Shown one piece after another: positions 34,979-44,215 of a stretch of 64,000 bases of DNA (position 1 is the stretch's first letter; the number at the start of each line of letters is the position of its first letter). The position numbers and the translations under genes are program-made. Source of the DNA: Pseudarthrobacter raffinosi (GTDB lineage: Bacteria > Actinomycetota > Actinomycetes > Actinomycetales > Micrococcaceae). The DNA is taken from the NCBI RefSeq assembly GCF_023913735.1, contig NZ_JAMXBH010000016.1, positions 21,684 through 85,683 on the forward strand. The letters are read 5' to 3'. The notes below the pieces were generated by a model, which saw only the letters and a list, made by a program, of their open reading frames with translations, ran no database searches and had not been told where the DNA came from.

Positions 34979-37015
34979 GTGGGTAAATCGAAGAGCATCC
35001 GGACAGCCATCATCGGCGCCGGACCGCGGGGAACCAGTGTGCTGGAGCGCCTGCTCGCACACGCCGCCGCCCACGCCGCCGCCCACGCTGCTGCCCACTC
35101 CGGCCCCGCATCCCTCCATATCGACGTCATCGACCCTTATCCGGCAGGTCCGGGGCACGTGTGGCAGGCCGGCCAGTCCCGGCTGTACCTCATGAACACC
35201 CAGTCCTTCTATCCCACGGTCATCCCTGAAGACCCCAGGCTGGCGCCGCCCGTCGCGGGCACCACGTTCGACCGCTGGCGTGCCCGGCAGCAGCGTGAGC
35301 CGATGCCTGCCCTGACGCTGGACGAGCGGTCCGAACTGGCTGCCTTGGGATCGCGGGACTTCCCCAGCCGGGCACTGTACGGCCGCTACCTGCGCTGCAC
35401 GCTGGACGAGCTGACGGCAAAACTGCCCGACGGCGTCACCATCAGTTTCCACGAAACGACGGCCGTGTCGGTGCGCCCGTCGCGCGACGGAACAGCGGGG
35501 ACGCCAGGGGACGGCGCCCCGGCGGACGGCTCTCAAGGGGACGGTACCCCAGGCGGGACAACCCCCAGCACCGGAACGTTCGACGTCGGACTCGCCGGCG
35601 GCGGTTCCCTCACGGTCGATTCCGTGGTCCTCGCCTTGGGGCACCTGGCGTCCCGGCTGAACCCGGAACAGCGGGAACTCCAGGCAGCGGCCGCACAGCT
35701 GGGCCTGAGCTACTTCCCGCCGGCCGTCCCGGCGGACGTCGACTGGGCCGCGGTTCCGGCCGGCGAACCGGTCCTGGTCCGGGGCATGGGGCTGAACTTC
35801 TTCGACGCGATGGGCCAGCTCACGGAGGGCCGCGGCGGAAAGTTCATCGACGCCGGAACCCGGCTCGAGTATCAGCCTTCCGGCCAGGAGCCCCTGATCA
35901 TTGCGGCCTCCCGCCGCGGCACCCCGTACCGGGCCAAGGCCGCGCTGGCCGGCTACTACCCGGCGGCGGTTACCCTGCGGTACCTGACCGAGGCCGCGCT
36001 GGAACGGTTCGCGGCCACCGGAATCCGGCCGGGTTTCGACCACGATCTCTGGCCCCTGCTGCACCGAGACACCCTCTGGGCCTACTACTCCACCCTGGTG
36101 CGCTCGCAGCCGGCCGCCGTCCCCGACGCGTCCGAGTTCCTGGCCGCGCTGGAGGATGCGCTGCGGCCGCATGCCCACAGCGCCGCCAACTGGGAGGCCG
36201 CTGTGGAGAGCGTCCTTGCAGTGCACGTCGGGCCGCGGCACCGGCTGGACCTGCCGGGCCTCGCGTCTCCCCTGGTGGGCAGGTCCTTCGGATCGCGCGC
36301 TGAACTGGATGCCGCCGTCGTCGAGTACTTGCTGGATGACGCCCGCCGCTCAGCACTGGGCGAGCAGGATCCGGTAAAGATGGCCATCGGCGCGCTGCAC
36401 CATGGGCGCGCGGTGCTGAAAACGGCAGTGGCCGACGGCGGCATCACCGATGAGTCCTGGGTGGCTGGCCTGCGTGGCTGGTTTGAGTCGTTTGTGGAGG
36501 GCCTGGCCAGCGGGCCGCCCGCGCTGCGCGCTGAACAGCTGGCTGCCCTGGCGCGCGCCGGCGTGGTCAGTTTTGTAGGGCCCGATCCCCGGTTCAGCGT
36601 GGACCGCCGGACAGGCCGCTTTACCGCCGTCTCTCCGTGGGTGAAAGGCCCGCCGGTGGCGGCGAAGACCATGGTGGAGGCCCTCGCGCCGGCGAACCGG
36701 GTGTCGGCGAACGCTTCACCGCTGCTGGAACAGCTCCTCGCGGACGGGATGGTGCGGCCCCGGCTGATGATGACGGCGGAAGGTGCGCCGGTGCAGGCCA
36801 CCGGGCTCGACGTGGCGCCCCACCCGTACCGGCCGGTGGCGGCCAACGGCTCGGTGACTGAGGGTCTCTATGTGCTGGGCCTCCAACTTTCGGCCACCCA
36901 GTGGGGCACGGCCATCGCCGCGGAAGCGCTCCAGCCGGGCGGCCCCACGTACGCCAGCGGGCAAAGGACACTCCGCGACGCCGACGAAATCGCGCAGGCG
37001 ATCCTGGGACACTGA
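34979..37015 (+). CDS. FAD/NAD(P)-binding protein (NAD_binding_9 type)
   Basis: A 678-residue flavin-binding protein starting at GTG, with the dinucleotide motif IRTAIIGAGPRGTSVLERLL at about residues 6-25. The segment DPYPAGPGHVWQ and a later LYVLGLQLSATQWGTAIAAE are typical of this large family related to uncharacterised monooxygenase-like or L-lysine hydroxylase-like proteins. The substrate is unknown. A His-Ala repeat (12-bp units) follows the Rossmann motif. It is divergently transcribed from the prolyl oligopeptidase and ends near hairpin copy 2. Confidence 0.82.
   Translation: MGKSKSIRTAIIGAGPRGTSVLERLLAHAAAHAAAHAAAHSGPASLHIDVIDPYPAGPGHVWQAGQSRLYLMNTQSFYPTVIPEDPRLAPPVAGTTFDRWRARQQREPMPALTLDERSELAALGSRDFPSRALYGRYLRCTLDELTAKLPDGVTISFHETTAVSVRPSRDGTAGTPGDGAPADGSQGDGTPGGTTPSTGTFDVGLAGGGSLTVDSVVLALGHLASRLNPEQRELQAAAAQLGLSYFPPAVPADVDWAAVPAGEPVLVRGMGLNFFDAMGQLTEGRGGKFIDAGTRLEYQPSGQEPLIIAASRRGTPYRAKAALAGYYPAAVTLRYLTEAALERFAATGIRPGFDHDLWPLLHRDTLWAYYSTLVRSQPAAVPDASEFLAALEDALRPHAHSAANWEAAVESVLAVHVGPRHRLDLPGLASPLVGRSFGSRAELDAAVVEYLLDDARRSALGEQDPVKMAIGALHHGRAVLKTAVADGGITDESWVAGLRGWFESFVEGLASGPPALRAEQLAALARAGVVSFVGPDPRFSVDRRTGRFTAVSPWVKGPPVAAKTMVEALAPANRVSANASPLLEQLLADGMVRPRLMMTAEGAPVQATGLDVAPHPYRPVAANGSVTEGLYVLGLQLSATQWGTAIAAEALQPGGPTYASGQRTLRDADEIAQAILGH
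35060..35095. repeat. 12-bp tandem repeat, 3 units
   Basis: CACGCCGCCGCC at 35060 and 35072 and a variant at 35084 encode His-Ala-Ala-Ala units just after the FAD-binding motif. Confidence 0.8.
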
Positions 37016-37042
37016 GGCGAAATATTCGTCCTCACGTCCCCT

Positions 37043-37105
37043 GAGTTTTTGTCCACATAACGGCCCCTTCGCCCCCGGAAAAACGGATCATCTGGGCAAA
37101 AACTC
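37043..37105. repeat. 63-bp hairpin element, copy 2
   Basis: The outer 16 bp pair at 14 of 16 positions (GAGTTTTTGTCCACAT with its partner). Total length and termini match the copy at 24650-24712, while the 29-bp centre has diverged. Confidence 0.8.
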
Positions 37106-37118
37106 GAGAGGAAGAAAG

Positions 37119-37150
37119 TGTCCCTCCCCAACTGCTTCAGCCGGGGAGGG
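37119..37150. terminator. Short hairpin terminator
   Basis: CCCTCCCC and GGGGAGGG pair around a 13-nt loop between the convergent FAD protein and nuclease/nucleotidase genes. Coordinates are approximate. Confidence 0.5.
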
Positions 37151-37199
37151 GCGCCTCTCTGTTTAAAGCTGGCCCGCCGTCAGGCGCTCCAGATTAGTG

Positions 37200-40100
37200 C
37201 TAGCCGCGCAGGCACTGCTGGTACTGGATCCAGGCAACGCCGTAACGGATCCACCCCAGGACGTCGTACCACTTGGTGGGCGGTACCGGTGCCGTGCAGA
37301 CCGGCGGAACCGGTCCGCTGGCAGCCACCTGGACTGCCGCCTTCACCACAGTGCCGGACTCGGCAGCCGTGAGCGCCAGGGTTCCGGATCCTGAAGCAGC
37401 GCCGGCAGGAACGGCGAGATTCACGGCGGCGGCGCCGGCAGAAACCGGCACCGTGCCAAGGTCCGTCACAGTCCCGGCGCTGTCGGTGAACACCGCAGCC
37501 AGCGACGTATTCACCGGGCTGCCCAGCGAGGTGAGGTCCAGTTTGGAAACCGCCAGGGTGATGGCGTCCCCGGCCTTGACCTCGGCTGCCGTGGTGTTCA
37601 CCGCGGCCACCGTCCGCCGGGCGAAGTCCGGCGACACGGGGTTGTGACCCTGCAAGTACGTGATCCAGGCGTCCCGGTCCACCAGACCCGAATCCTTGGT
37701 GCCGGTTCCGTCCTTGAAGACTCGGAAGTCGTCGCCACCGGTGGCCAGGAAGCTGAACGTCCCGATCCGGTAGGACTTCGCCGGATCGATCAGCGCATCG
37801 GCCACCCGGATGGAGGTGATCCGGTCACCGGCGGCGCGGGTGGCGTCGTACGTGTAGTTGACGTTCCTGGACAGGCCCAGCTGCTGGTAGGCGCGGCTGG
37901 GGACCGTGCCGTCAGCGTTGGTCTGCCACTGCTGCTCCAGGAGTGCCTTGAACTGCGTACCGGTCACGGACGTGGTCCACAGGTTGTTCACAAACGGCAG
38001 GACCGAGTTGGCCTCCGAGTAGGTGATGGTGCCGTCCGGGGCGTAGTACAGCTCGTTGCGGAGGCCGCCGGGATTGACGACGCCGATTTCCGCGGCGCCC
38101 AGCTCAGCCGGCTGGAGCGACTCCAACAGTGAGTCGGCCACCAAGTTGCCCAGCGTGGATTCGCTCGCACGGTCATCGCGCTTGGCGGGGCCGCCGGCGG
38201 GGTCCGGGGTGAACGCTGTCGTGATATCTGCGGTCAGTGCACCCACCGGCTGGTTGCCGATCGCGGCGGCGTCGGCCAGGGCTTTCTTCACAATGGCATC
38301 TACCGCTGCCACCCGCGGGTAAGCGGCTACGAGGCCGGCGGCGGCATCTGTGGTCCGCCTGACGTTCCCGGCCTTCGAGGCGGTGACTTCCTTGGTGGCC
38401 GTATCCACCGTGAGCTGGATCTGGCCGATGTTCTCGCCGTAATTGCCGGTCTGGACAATCGGACGGGTCTTTCCGTAAGCCCCGGGGACCGGTGCGTTCC
38501 AGGCGTATTCCTTGTGCGTGTGGCCGGTGAAGATGGCGTCCACCTCGGGGGAGGTTTCGGTGACCAGCTTCGCGAACGGGCCGCCCGCTGCCACTTCCTG
38601 CTCGAGGGTGGCGCCGTCCGGCGTTCCTGAACCGGCGCCGTCGTGGTTTTCCGCGATGATCACGTCGGCGAGGTTCTCCGCCGTGATCCTGGCAGCCACG
38701 CGGTTGATGGCGTCCACAGGATCGCCGAATTCAAGATCGGCGATGCCGGCAGGCGTCACCAGGGACGGGACTTCCCGGGTGACGGTGCCGATGACGGCGA
38801 CCTTCACGCCGTCCATGTCCAGCACGGTGAATTCCGGCAGGACCGGTTCCGTGGTTCCCTTCTTGTAAACGTTCGCCCCGAGCAGCGGGAACGTGGCGTT
38901 GGTGCCGCCCGCGATGACGCGGTCGCGCAGGTCCGCCCAGCCGCCGTCGAACTCGTGGTTGCCCACGGCGGAAGCGTCCAGCTCCAGCGCGTTCAGCACA
39001 TCGATGGTGGGCTGGTCCTTGGCAACGGCCGAGGCGAACAGTGATGCCCCGATGTTGTCGCCGGCGGACAGGAAGGCCGTGGCCCCGGGTGCGGCGGCGC
39101 GCAGCTTCTCGATGGTGCCGGCGAACAGCACCGTGTTGGTGTCGATGCGGCCGTGGAAATCGTTGATGCCCAGGAAGTTCAGCTCAACGCTGGCCGGCGT
39201 GACCGGGCCGGCAGGCAGGTCAAGGCCCACCACCACAGGATCGTGATCGCTGGCGCGGTACTGATCCGGCGCATAGTAGTTGGTCACATTGTTGTTATAC
39301 CGGCTGTACTCCAGCGCCACGGACTCTACGGAGTTGATGTTCCAGATGTCCGCGCCGGTGACCACCGCATCAGCGCCGGGGGAGGCCAGGATGTGGTCCA
39401 GCGAACCCGCCAGGCCGCCGAAAAGGTAGGAGTGCTTCGCGGAGCCGTCGGCGTTCGTCGCTTTGCCGTCCTGGTTGACGTAGCCGGCGTCCGTGAAGAC
39501 ATTCATCGGGTCTTCCTGGGCGTAGGAGTTGAAGTCGCCGATCAGGAAAACCTTGTCCGTGCCCTTGGTTGCCTGCAGCCCGGCGGCGAAGTCCAGGAGC
39601 GACTTGGCCTGGGCGGTGCGGGCGAGGTTGGACGCGCCCTGGCCCTTGTCCGTGTCATCCGGCGTTGCTGCCGAACCCTTGGACTTGAAGTGGTTGGCGA
39701 TGGCGATGAATTTCTTGTCGTCCCCGGCGCCTACGGGCTTGAAGGCCTGCGCCAGCGGCTTGCGGGCGTTGGCGAAGGCGACAGTGTCGTTGTGGATGAT
39801 GGACTCTTCCACAGGTTCGGCAACGGCCTTCTTGAAAATGAACGCGGTGCGGATCATGTCCTCGTCGGCCAGCGGGGGAGCGTTGGCGGGTGTCCGCACG
39901 TAGTCCCAGATGCCGGGGGTCGCGATGTTGAGGGCGTCCACCAGTTTGGCCAGGGCGTCGTCGCGGTCCTTGCCGAACTGGGCGGAGTTTTCAATTTCCA
40001 TGAGGGACACCACGTCGGCGCCGGTCTTGGTGATCGCGGCGACGATCTTGTCCTGCTGGCGGAGGAAGTTCTCCGCGTTTGCCGCGCCGCGGGCATCGCA

Positions 40101-41774
40101 GCCGCCCTGGACCGTGATGGGGTTGCCGTTGCGGTCCTTGTAGAAGGAACAGCCCGTGAGGGTGTCGCCGGTGGTGGGGAAGTAGTTCAGCACGTTGAAG
40201 GAGGCGATCTTCAGGTTGCCGCCCACGCTGGCGGGAGCCTCGGTCCGGGTGGCGCCGAAGCTGGCCGGCTGGACCGTGCCCTTGTTGGCCTCGGTGAGAT
40301 GGGTCAGCGGCTGGAACTTCCAGGCGTTGTTGGCGTAGCTGAGCACCACGTTGGTAGCGAACGTCACCGGCGAGCCCACCCGGACCGGGTCCGTGGCCGT
40401 CAGGTACGGCAGCACCTGGGCTTTGGTGGTGGCGTCCTTGAGGAAATTGGTGGTGGAGCCGTCGTCGAGCTTGATGCCGCGGGCAGCGTTGTCCGCCACG
40501 GCGGCCTGGTATTCGGCCGAGCCGTAACGCGCGACGGCGGTGGGCTGCACCAGCGTGGTGGTCCCGCCCGAGAGGCCGATTTCGCCGTATTGGTTCAGCG
40601 AGTAGTTGTCGGTGACGGTGACGGGCCCTTGCGGTGCCAGCAGCATGCCCTCGAGTGCCTCGCGGAAGGACTCGGCCGCCGGGAGCGTGAAGGCGGTGGC
40701 CTTCACCTCGGGGGCGGCGTCGGTGAGCTTGGTCAGCCCGGCGGCGTCCGCCACACTGACCTGGGTCATGCCGAAGAACTCGGAAACCGTGCCGGAGACT
40801 TCCACGAAGTCGCCGGTCTGCACGGAGCCTGCGGTGGCCGGGGAGTAGACAAAAACAGCGTCCGACGCCGTGTGGCCGGCCGGGGTGAGGTCGCCGCCGG
40901 TGCCGGGGGTCTGGACGTAGTAGCCGGCGAAACCGCCGGTGGGGAAGGCCGCGGTGACTTTGCCGCGCGTTGTTACGGCAGTGCCGGCCAGCGGACTGGC
41001 GGTGCCGGTGCCCTGGATTTCGGCAATGGTTTTGGTGCCGGGGACCGGGTCCGGTGTTGGGTCGGGGTCCGGCGTTGGGTCCGGGACGGGGTCCACGGTG
41101 CCGCCCGCCGCCGTCGGCGTGACGGCGGTGTTCAGCGTGAAGTCTGCCCGGTTGCTGTTGCTGTCCGTCCCGGCGCTGCGGTTCAGGCTCTTGACGTCGG
41201 TGTTGCCGGCGGGCGCTACGGCGGCCTGCGTTTCAAAGGTGTTGGAGGAACCGTAGCCGAGGAGGTCTGCCACGCCGGCCGGTTCAATAACGGATCCGGT
41301 GGCGAGCGGGGCGGCGGCGGCCTGCTTCGCCAGGATGATGGTGCCGGCGGAGCCGCTGAAATTCAGGGAGGTTGCCACAAGATCCGGAGTCGGCAGGTCC
41401 GCACCTTCAACCCCGCCGTTGTTGCTGCCGCCCTGGATGAGGTAGTGGCCCTTGGCAGGGATGGAACCGGTGAGGGCAGCCACGCTGGTGGGCGCCGCAG
41501 TTCCCGCGCCTGAACGGTACTGGACTGACCAGCCGTCAAGGGAGACCGCGGCGTCGGAGGTGTTGTAGAGCTCAACGAACTTGCTCTTGTACGCTGCGCC
41601 GGAACTGCCGCCGCTCAGGTAGGCCTCGTTGATGACAACGGGTGAAGTGCCGGCTGGTGCTGCGTCGACGGCGAAGGCGGGGACCGCTGCCAACGGAGCT
41701 GCGATGAGCCCCGCAGACACCGCTGTTCCCAGAGCTAATTTCCAAGGTGAATGGTGCATCCGCTCTACTTTCAT
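37200..41774 (-). CDS. Secreted ExeM/NucH-type nuclease fused to a 5'-nucleotidase
   Basis: A 1524-residue exported protein from ATG 41774 (41759 is an alternative). Order: signal peptide ending near AVPAFA, a lamin-tail-like domain (VVINEAYLSGG), a Pro-Asp linker, an OB-like region, an endonuclease/exonuclease/phosphatase domain at about 520-845 (ASFNVLNYF, LMEIENS, IGDFNSY, SDHDP), a metallophosphatase at about 865-1130 (NDFHGR, GNHEFDGG, GHTHKEY) and a 5'-nucleotidase C-domain at about 1160-1400. It probably degrades extracellular DNA and releases nucleosides and phosphate. No LPXTG anchor is seen; the end has paired Cys. Confidence 0.92.
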   Translation of the reverse strand: MKVERMHHSPWKLALGTAVSAGLIAAPLAAVPAFAVDAAPAGTSPVVINEAYLSGGSSGAAYKSKFVELYNTSDAAVSLDGWSVQYRSGAGTAAPTSVAALTGSIPAKGHYLIQGGSNNGGVEGADLPTPDLVATSLNFSGSAGTIILAKQAAAAPLATGSVIEPAGVADLLGYGSSNTFETQAAVAPAGNTDVKSLNRSAGTDSNSNRADFTLNTAVTPTAAGGTVDPVPDPTPDPDPTPDPVPGTKTIAEIQGTGTASPLAGTAVTTRGKVTAAFPTGGFAGYYVQTPGTGGDLTPAGHTASDAVFVYSPATAGSVQTGDFVEVSGTVSEFFGMTQVSVADAAGLTKLTDAAPEVKATAFTLPAAESFREALEGMLLAPQGPVTVTDNYSLNQYGEIGLSGGTTTLVQPTAVARYGSAEYQAAVADNAARGIKLDDGSTTNFLKDATTKAQVLPYLTATDPVRVGSPVTFATNVVLSYANNAWKFQPLTHLTEANKGTVQPASFGATRTEAPASVGGNLKIASFNVLNYFPTTGDTLTGCSFYKDRNGNPITVQGGCDARGAANAENFLRQQDKIVAAITKTGADVVSLMEIENSAQFGKDRDDALAKLVDALNIATPGIWDYVRTPANAPPLADEDMIRTAFIFKKAVAEPVEESIIHNDTVAFANARKPLAQAFKPVGAGDDKKFIAIANHFKSKGSAATPDDTDKGQGASNLARTAQAKSLLDFAAGLQATKGTDKVFLIGDFNSYAQEDPMNVFTDAGYVNQDGKATNADGSAKHSYLFGGLAGSLDHILASPGADAVVTGADIWNINSVESVALEYSRYNNNVTNYYAPDQYRASDHDPVVVGLDLPAGPVTPASVELNFLGINDFHGRIDTNTVLFAGTIEKLRAAAPGATAFLSAGDNIGASLFASAVAKDQPTIDVLNALELDASAVGNHEFDGGWADLRDRVIAGGTNATFPLLGANVYKKGTTEPVLPEFTVLDMDGVKVAVIGTVTREVPSLVTPAGIADLEFGDPVDAINRVAARITAENLADVIIAENHDGAGSGTPDGATLEQEVAAGGPFAKLVTETSPEVDAIFTGHTHKEYAWNAPVPGAYGKTRPIVQTGNYGENIGQIQLTVDTATKEVTASKAGNVRRTTDAAAGLVAAYPRVAAVDAIVKKALADAAAIGNQPVGALTADITTAFTPDPAGGPAKRDDRASESTLGNLVADSLLESLQPAELGAAEIGVVNPGGLRNELYYAPDGTITYSEANSVLPFVNNLWTTSVTGTQFKALLEQQWQTNADGTVPSRAYQQLGLSRNVNYTYDATRAAGDRITSIRVADALIDPAKSYRIGTFSFLATGGDDFRVFKDGTGTKDSGLVDRDAWITYLQGHNPVSPDFARRTVAAVNTTAAEVKAGDAITLAVSKLDLTSLGSPVNTSLAAVFTDSAGTVTDLGTVPVSAGAAAVNLAVPAGAASGSGTLALTAAESGTVVKAAVQVAASGPVPPVCTAPVPPTKWYDVLGWIRYGVAWIQYQQCLRG

Positions 41775-41938
41775 AGGGGCGTCCCGGTAGGGGACCCGAT
41801 GGAGTGTGTCCGGGTTGTACCGACGGACAGTGTCCGGACTCCACGTTTGATCAGGTGGTGTCCGGCACAGCAAAGCAGCGCAGCATGAACGCAAGGTTGA
41901 TGGTGCGTGCACTTGGCGAAACGTCCGTGGGGCAAAAC

Positions 41939-41980
41939 AATACCGGCCGGTAGCTTTAATGAAAGCTGCCGGCCGGTATT
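41939..41980 (-). terminator. Terminator of the VOC gene
   Basis: AATACCGGCCGG and its complement flank an inner AGCTTT/AAAGCT pairing around a 4-nt loop, with a T-rich run on the minus strand 18 bp after the stop codon. Confidence 0.8.
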
Positions 41981-41997
41981 TCGTCGAAGGAATTTAC

Positions 41998-42765
41998 TTA
42001 TGCGATGATCTTGAACATTGCACCGGTGGGGTCGGCCAACGAGGCGAGGCGGCCGAACGGAGAGTCCTCCGGTCCGTCAATGACGGTGGCACCGAGCGAA
42101 ACGGCCTTCTCAATCGAAGCGTCCGCATCTTCGACGTTGAAGTAGACCTGCCAATTGGACGGAACGTCGGCCGGCAGATACCCGGAGGCGTCCATGATGC
42201 CGGCCTTGGCGGAGTCCCCGGCGCCCAGGGTGGTGTACCGGAAGTCCGGTGTATCGCTCATAACATCCGTATCCCAGCCGAACACCTCCTCGTAGAACTT
42301 CACGGCGGCGTCGTAGTCCTTGGTGTGGAGCTCGTGCCAGGCGGCGGCGCCGGGCTCGGCAACGAGCTCATACCCCTTCATCTCGCGCGGCTGCCACACG
42401 CCGATTGCCGCTCCGGCGGAGTCGCCGAAGATGGCCATGTGGCCCTGTTCCGGAACATCCATGGGCGGCATGTAGACCTGGCCGCCGTTGGCCGCGACGG
42501 CGGACGCGGTGGCCTCGGCGTCGTCCGAGCGGAGGTATGTGGACCAGACGTCGGGCATGCCTGCCTGGTCCTCGTCCTTCTGCATGAGTCCGGCCACGGT
42601 CTTGCCGTTCTTCCGCGCGGTGGTGTAACCGCCGTATTTCTCCTCGTCTCCGGTCTCGTACTCCCAGCCGAAGAGTTCGCCATAGAACTGGCGGGCCTTG
42701 TCGATGTCTGACGTCATGAGGTCGATCCAGCAGGGTGCGCCGGCGGTGATCTCGGGTGAAGGCAT
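41998..42765 (-). CDS. Two-domain VOC (glyoxalase/bleomycin-resistance fold) protein
   Basis: A 255-residue protein of two VOC modules: residues about 8-125 (CWIDLMTSDIDKARQFYGELFGW) and about 135-250 (WHELHTKDYDAAVKFYEEVFGW, ending DPTGAMFKIIA). The start is placed at ATG 42765 (MPSPEITAGAPCW), where such proteins usually begin; an open frame extends to 42831. Members bind metals and small molecules and include dioxygenases and resistance proteins; no activity can be named. It is monocistronic with its own terminator, and lies beside tRNA-Ser. Confidence 0.85.
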   Translation of the reverse strand: MPSPEITAGAPCWIDLMTSDIDKARQFYGELFGWEYETGDEEKYGGYTTARKNGKTVAGLMQKDEDQAGMPDVWSTYLRSDDAEATASAVAANGGQVYMPPMDVPEQGHMAIFGDSAGAAIGVWQPREMKGYELVAEPGAAAWHELHTKDYDAAVKFYEEVFGWDTDVMSDTPDFRYTTLGAGDSAKAGIMDASGYLPADVPSNWQVYFNVEDADASIEKAVSLGATVIDGPEDSPFGRLASLADPTGAMFKIIA

Positions 42766-42871
42766 GATGGGCTCTTGCTGTCGATGGGTGGCAAAAGGAA
42801 CGACCCTATGTCCGGGCTCGGACAGTTTCAATGGTTTAGCTCCGGCGGACCCTGTGCCGGTTAAACGAATA

Positions 42872-42906
42872 AGCCCCGGTCCGCCATCATGTGGCGTACC
42901 GGGGTT
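42872..42906 (-). terminator. Terminator of tRNA-Ser(TGA)
   Basis: Nested pairing CCCCGGT/ACCGGGG and CGCCA/TGGCG with a short loop, T-rich on the minus strand, 8 bp after the tRNA. Confidence 0.75.
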
Positions 42907-42913
42907 CCATTCG

Positions 42914-43001
42914 CGGAAGGTAAGAGATTCGAACTCTTGGTACGGGGTTACCGCACACTAGTTTTCAAGACTAGCTCCTTCGGCCGCTCGGACAACCTTC
43001 C
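42914..43001 (-). tRNA. tRNA-Ser (anticodon TGA)
   Basis: An 88-nt class II tRNA. The acceptor is GGAAGGT/ACCTTCC, the anticodon stem CTAGT/ACTAG with loop CTTGAAA (anticodon TGA), a long variable arm, and T arm AGAGTTCGAATCTCT. The discriminator is G; CCA is not encoded. Confidence 0.95.
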
Positions 43002-43110
43002 CTAACGAGTAGTGTTTCATAGGCAGTTGGCTGCAACAAAACAGAGTCTGCCGTGCGTCCGGTGCACACTGGTTCTGGGGCACGAATCAGCTAGAAAACG
43101 GGAGTTCTCC

Positions 43111-44094
43111 ATGAAAGCCGTCTACATTGCAGAACCCGGTGGTCCGGAGGTTCTGGAAGTCCGCGAAGTGGACGCGCCGGTGCCCGGGCAGGGCGAGGTG
43201 TTGATCGACGTTGTCGCCGCCGGCCTGAACCGGGCGGACGTGCAACAGCGCAGGGGCTTCTACCCGCCCCCGCCCGGCGCGTCCGAGATCCCGGGGCTGG
43301 AAGTCTCGGGGCGGATCGCCGGTTTCGGTCCCGGCGTCACCAAGGCATTCTCCGTGGGGGACAAGGTGGTGGCGCTGCTGGCCGGCGGAGGCTACGCGGA
43401 GCAGGTAGCGGTGCCGGCGGAGCAGGTGTTGCGGATTCCCGACGGCGTTGATGTGGTCACCGCTGCGTCGCTGCCGGAAGTCGCAGCCACGGTCTACTCC
43501 AACCTGATCATGACGGCTCAGCTGCAGGCGGGCGAGACTGTCCTAATCCACGGCGCCACCGGCGGGATCGGCACCATGGCCATCCAGCTGGCCAAGGCCT
43601 TCGGCGCCAGGGTCGCCACCACCGCGGGAAGCGCGGAAAAGGTGGGGACCGCGAAGGCTTTCCTGGGCGCGGACATCGCCATCAACTACACCGAAGAGGA
43701 CTTCCCCGAAAGCCTCCGGCGGCAGAACGGCGGCAAGGGCGCCGACGTGATCCTCGACGTTGTGGGTGCCAAGTACTTGGCGCAGAACGTTGATGCGCTC
43801 GCGGACTACGGCCGGCTCGTTGTCATCGGCCTGCAGGGCGGAGCCAAGGGTGAGCTGGATCTTGGCCAGCTCCTGCGGAAGCGCGCGGCAGTGGTTGCCA
43901 CGGCACTGAGGCCGCGCCCGGTGGCGGAAAAGGGCGCCATCATGAACGCCGTGCGCGAATCCGTGTGGCCCCTCATCACGGACGGCCGGATCCGCCCGCT
44001 GGTGGCCAAGACCTTCCCACTGGACCAGGTTGCGGCCGCCCACCGGTACTTCGACAGCGGCGACCATGTGGGCAAGATCCTGCTGGTAATGTAG
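43111..44094 (+). CDS. NAD(P)H:quinone oxidoreductase (zeta-crystallin-like MDR)
   Basis: A 327-residue zinc-free MDR enzyme of the quinone oxidoreductase type: ADVQQRRGFYPPPPG, the NADPH motif HGATGGIGTMAIQLAKAFGA, and a C-terminal DSGDHVGKILLVM that is typical. It should reduce quinones or enones with NADPH. ATG 43111 is preceded by GGAG at 43101-43104; the longer open frame overlaps tRNA-Ser surroundings. It is followed by the PadR operon but has no obvious functional link to it. Confidence 0.9.
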   Translation: MKAVYIAEPGGPEVLEVREVDAPVPGQGEVLIDVVAAGLNRADVQQRRGFYPPPPGASEIPGLEVSGRIAGFGPGVTKAFSVGDKVVALLAGGGYAEQVAVPAEQVLRIPDGVDVVTAASLPEVAATVYSNLIMTAQLQAGETVLIHGATGGIGTMAIQLAKAFGARVATTAGSAEKVGTAKAFLGADIAINYTEEDFPESLRRQNGGKGADVILDVVGAKYLAQNVDALADYGRLVVIGLQGGAKGELDLGQLLRKRAAVVATALRPRPVAEKGAIMNAVRESVWPLITDGRIRPLVAKTFPLDQVAAAHRYFDSGDHVGKILLVM

Positions 44095-44153
44095 CCACGG
44101 TAGATACTGAGTATTGCTTTGCGCCGTGGACTGGCTTAGCCTCACTCTATACG

Positions 44154-44189
44154 CGGTATGCACGGGTCTTGGGGGGTCCGTGCATACCG
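44154..44189. promoter_or_regulatory. Putative PadR operator
   Basis: A perfect 12-bp inverted repeat (CGGTATGCACGG and complement) with a 12-bp spacer lies 27 bp before the PadR gene start. TATGCA/TGCATA half-sites suit a PadR dimer, so autoregulation is likely. Confidence 0.65.
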
Positions 44190-44215
44190 ACGCTGACGCC
44201 ACCGCTAGGAGCACC

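Noticed and set aside
34904..36241. Long minus-strand extension upstream of the prolyl oligopeptidase
   Set aside because: It is a shadow of the FAD protein gene on the plus strand; the peptidase homology starts at about 34903.
39153..41513. 786-codon plus-strand open frame
   Set aside because: Antisense shadow of the nuclease/nucleotidase gene; the Gly/Arg/Val-rich composition has no domain and is caused by high GC.
43012..43110. N-terminal extension of the quinone oxidoreductase
   Set aside because: GGAG and the family start MKAVYI lie at 43101-43111; the extension shows no homology.
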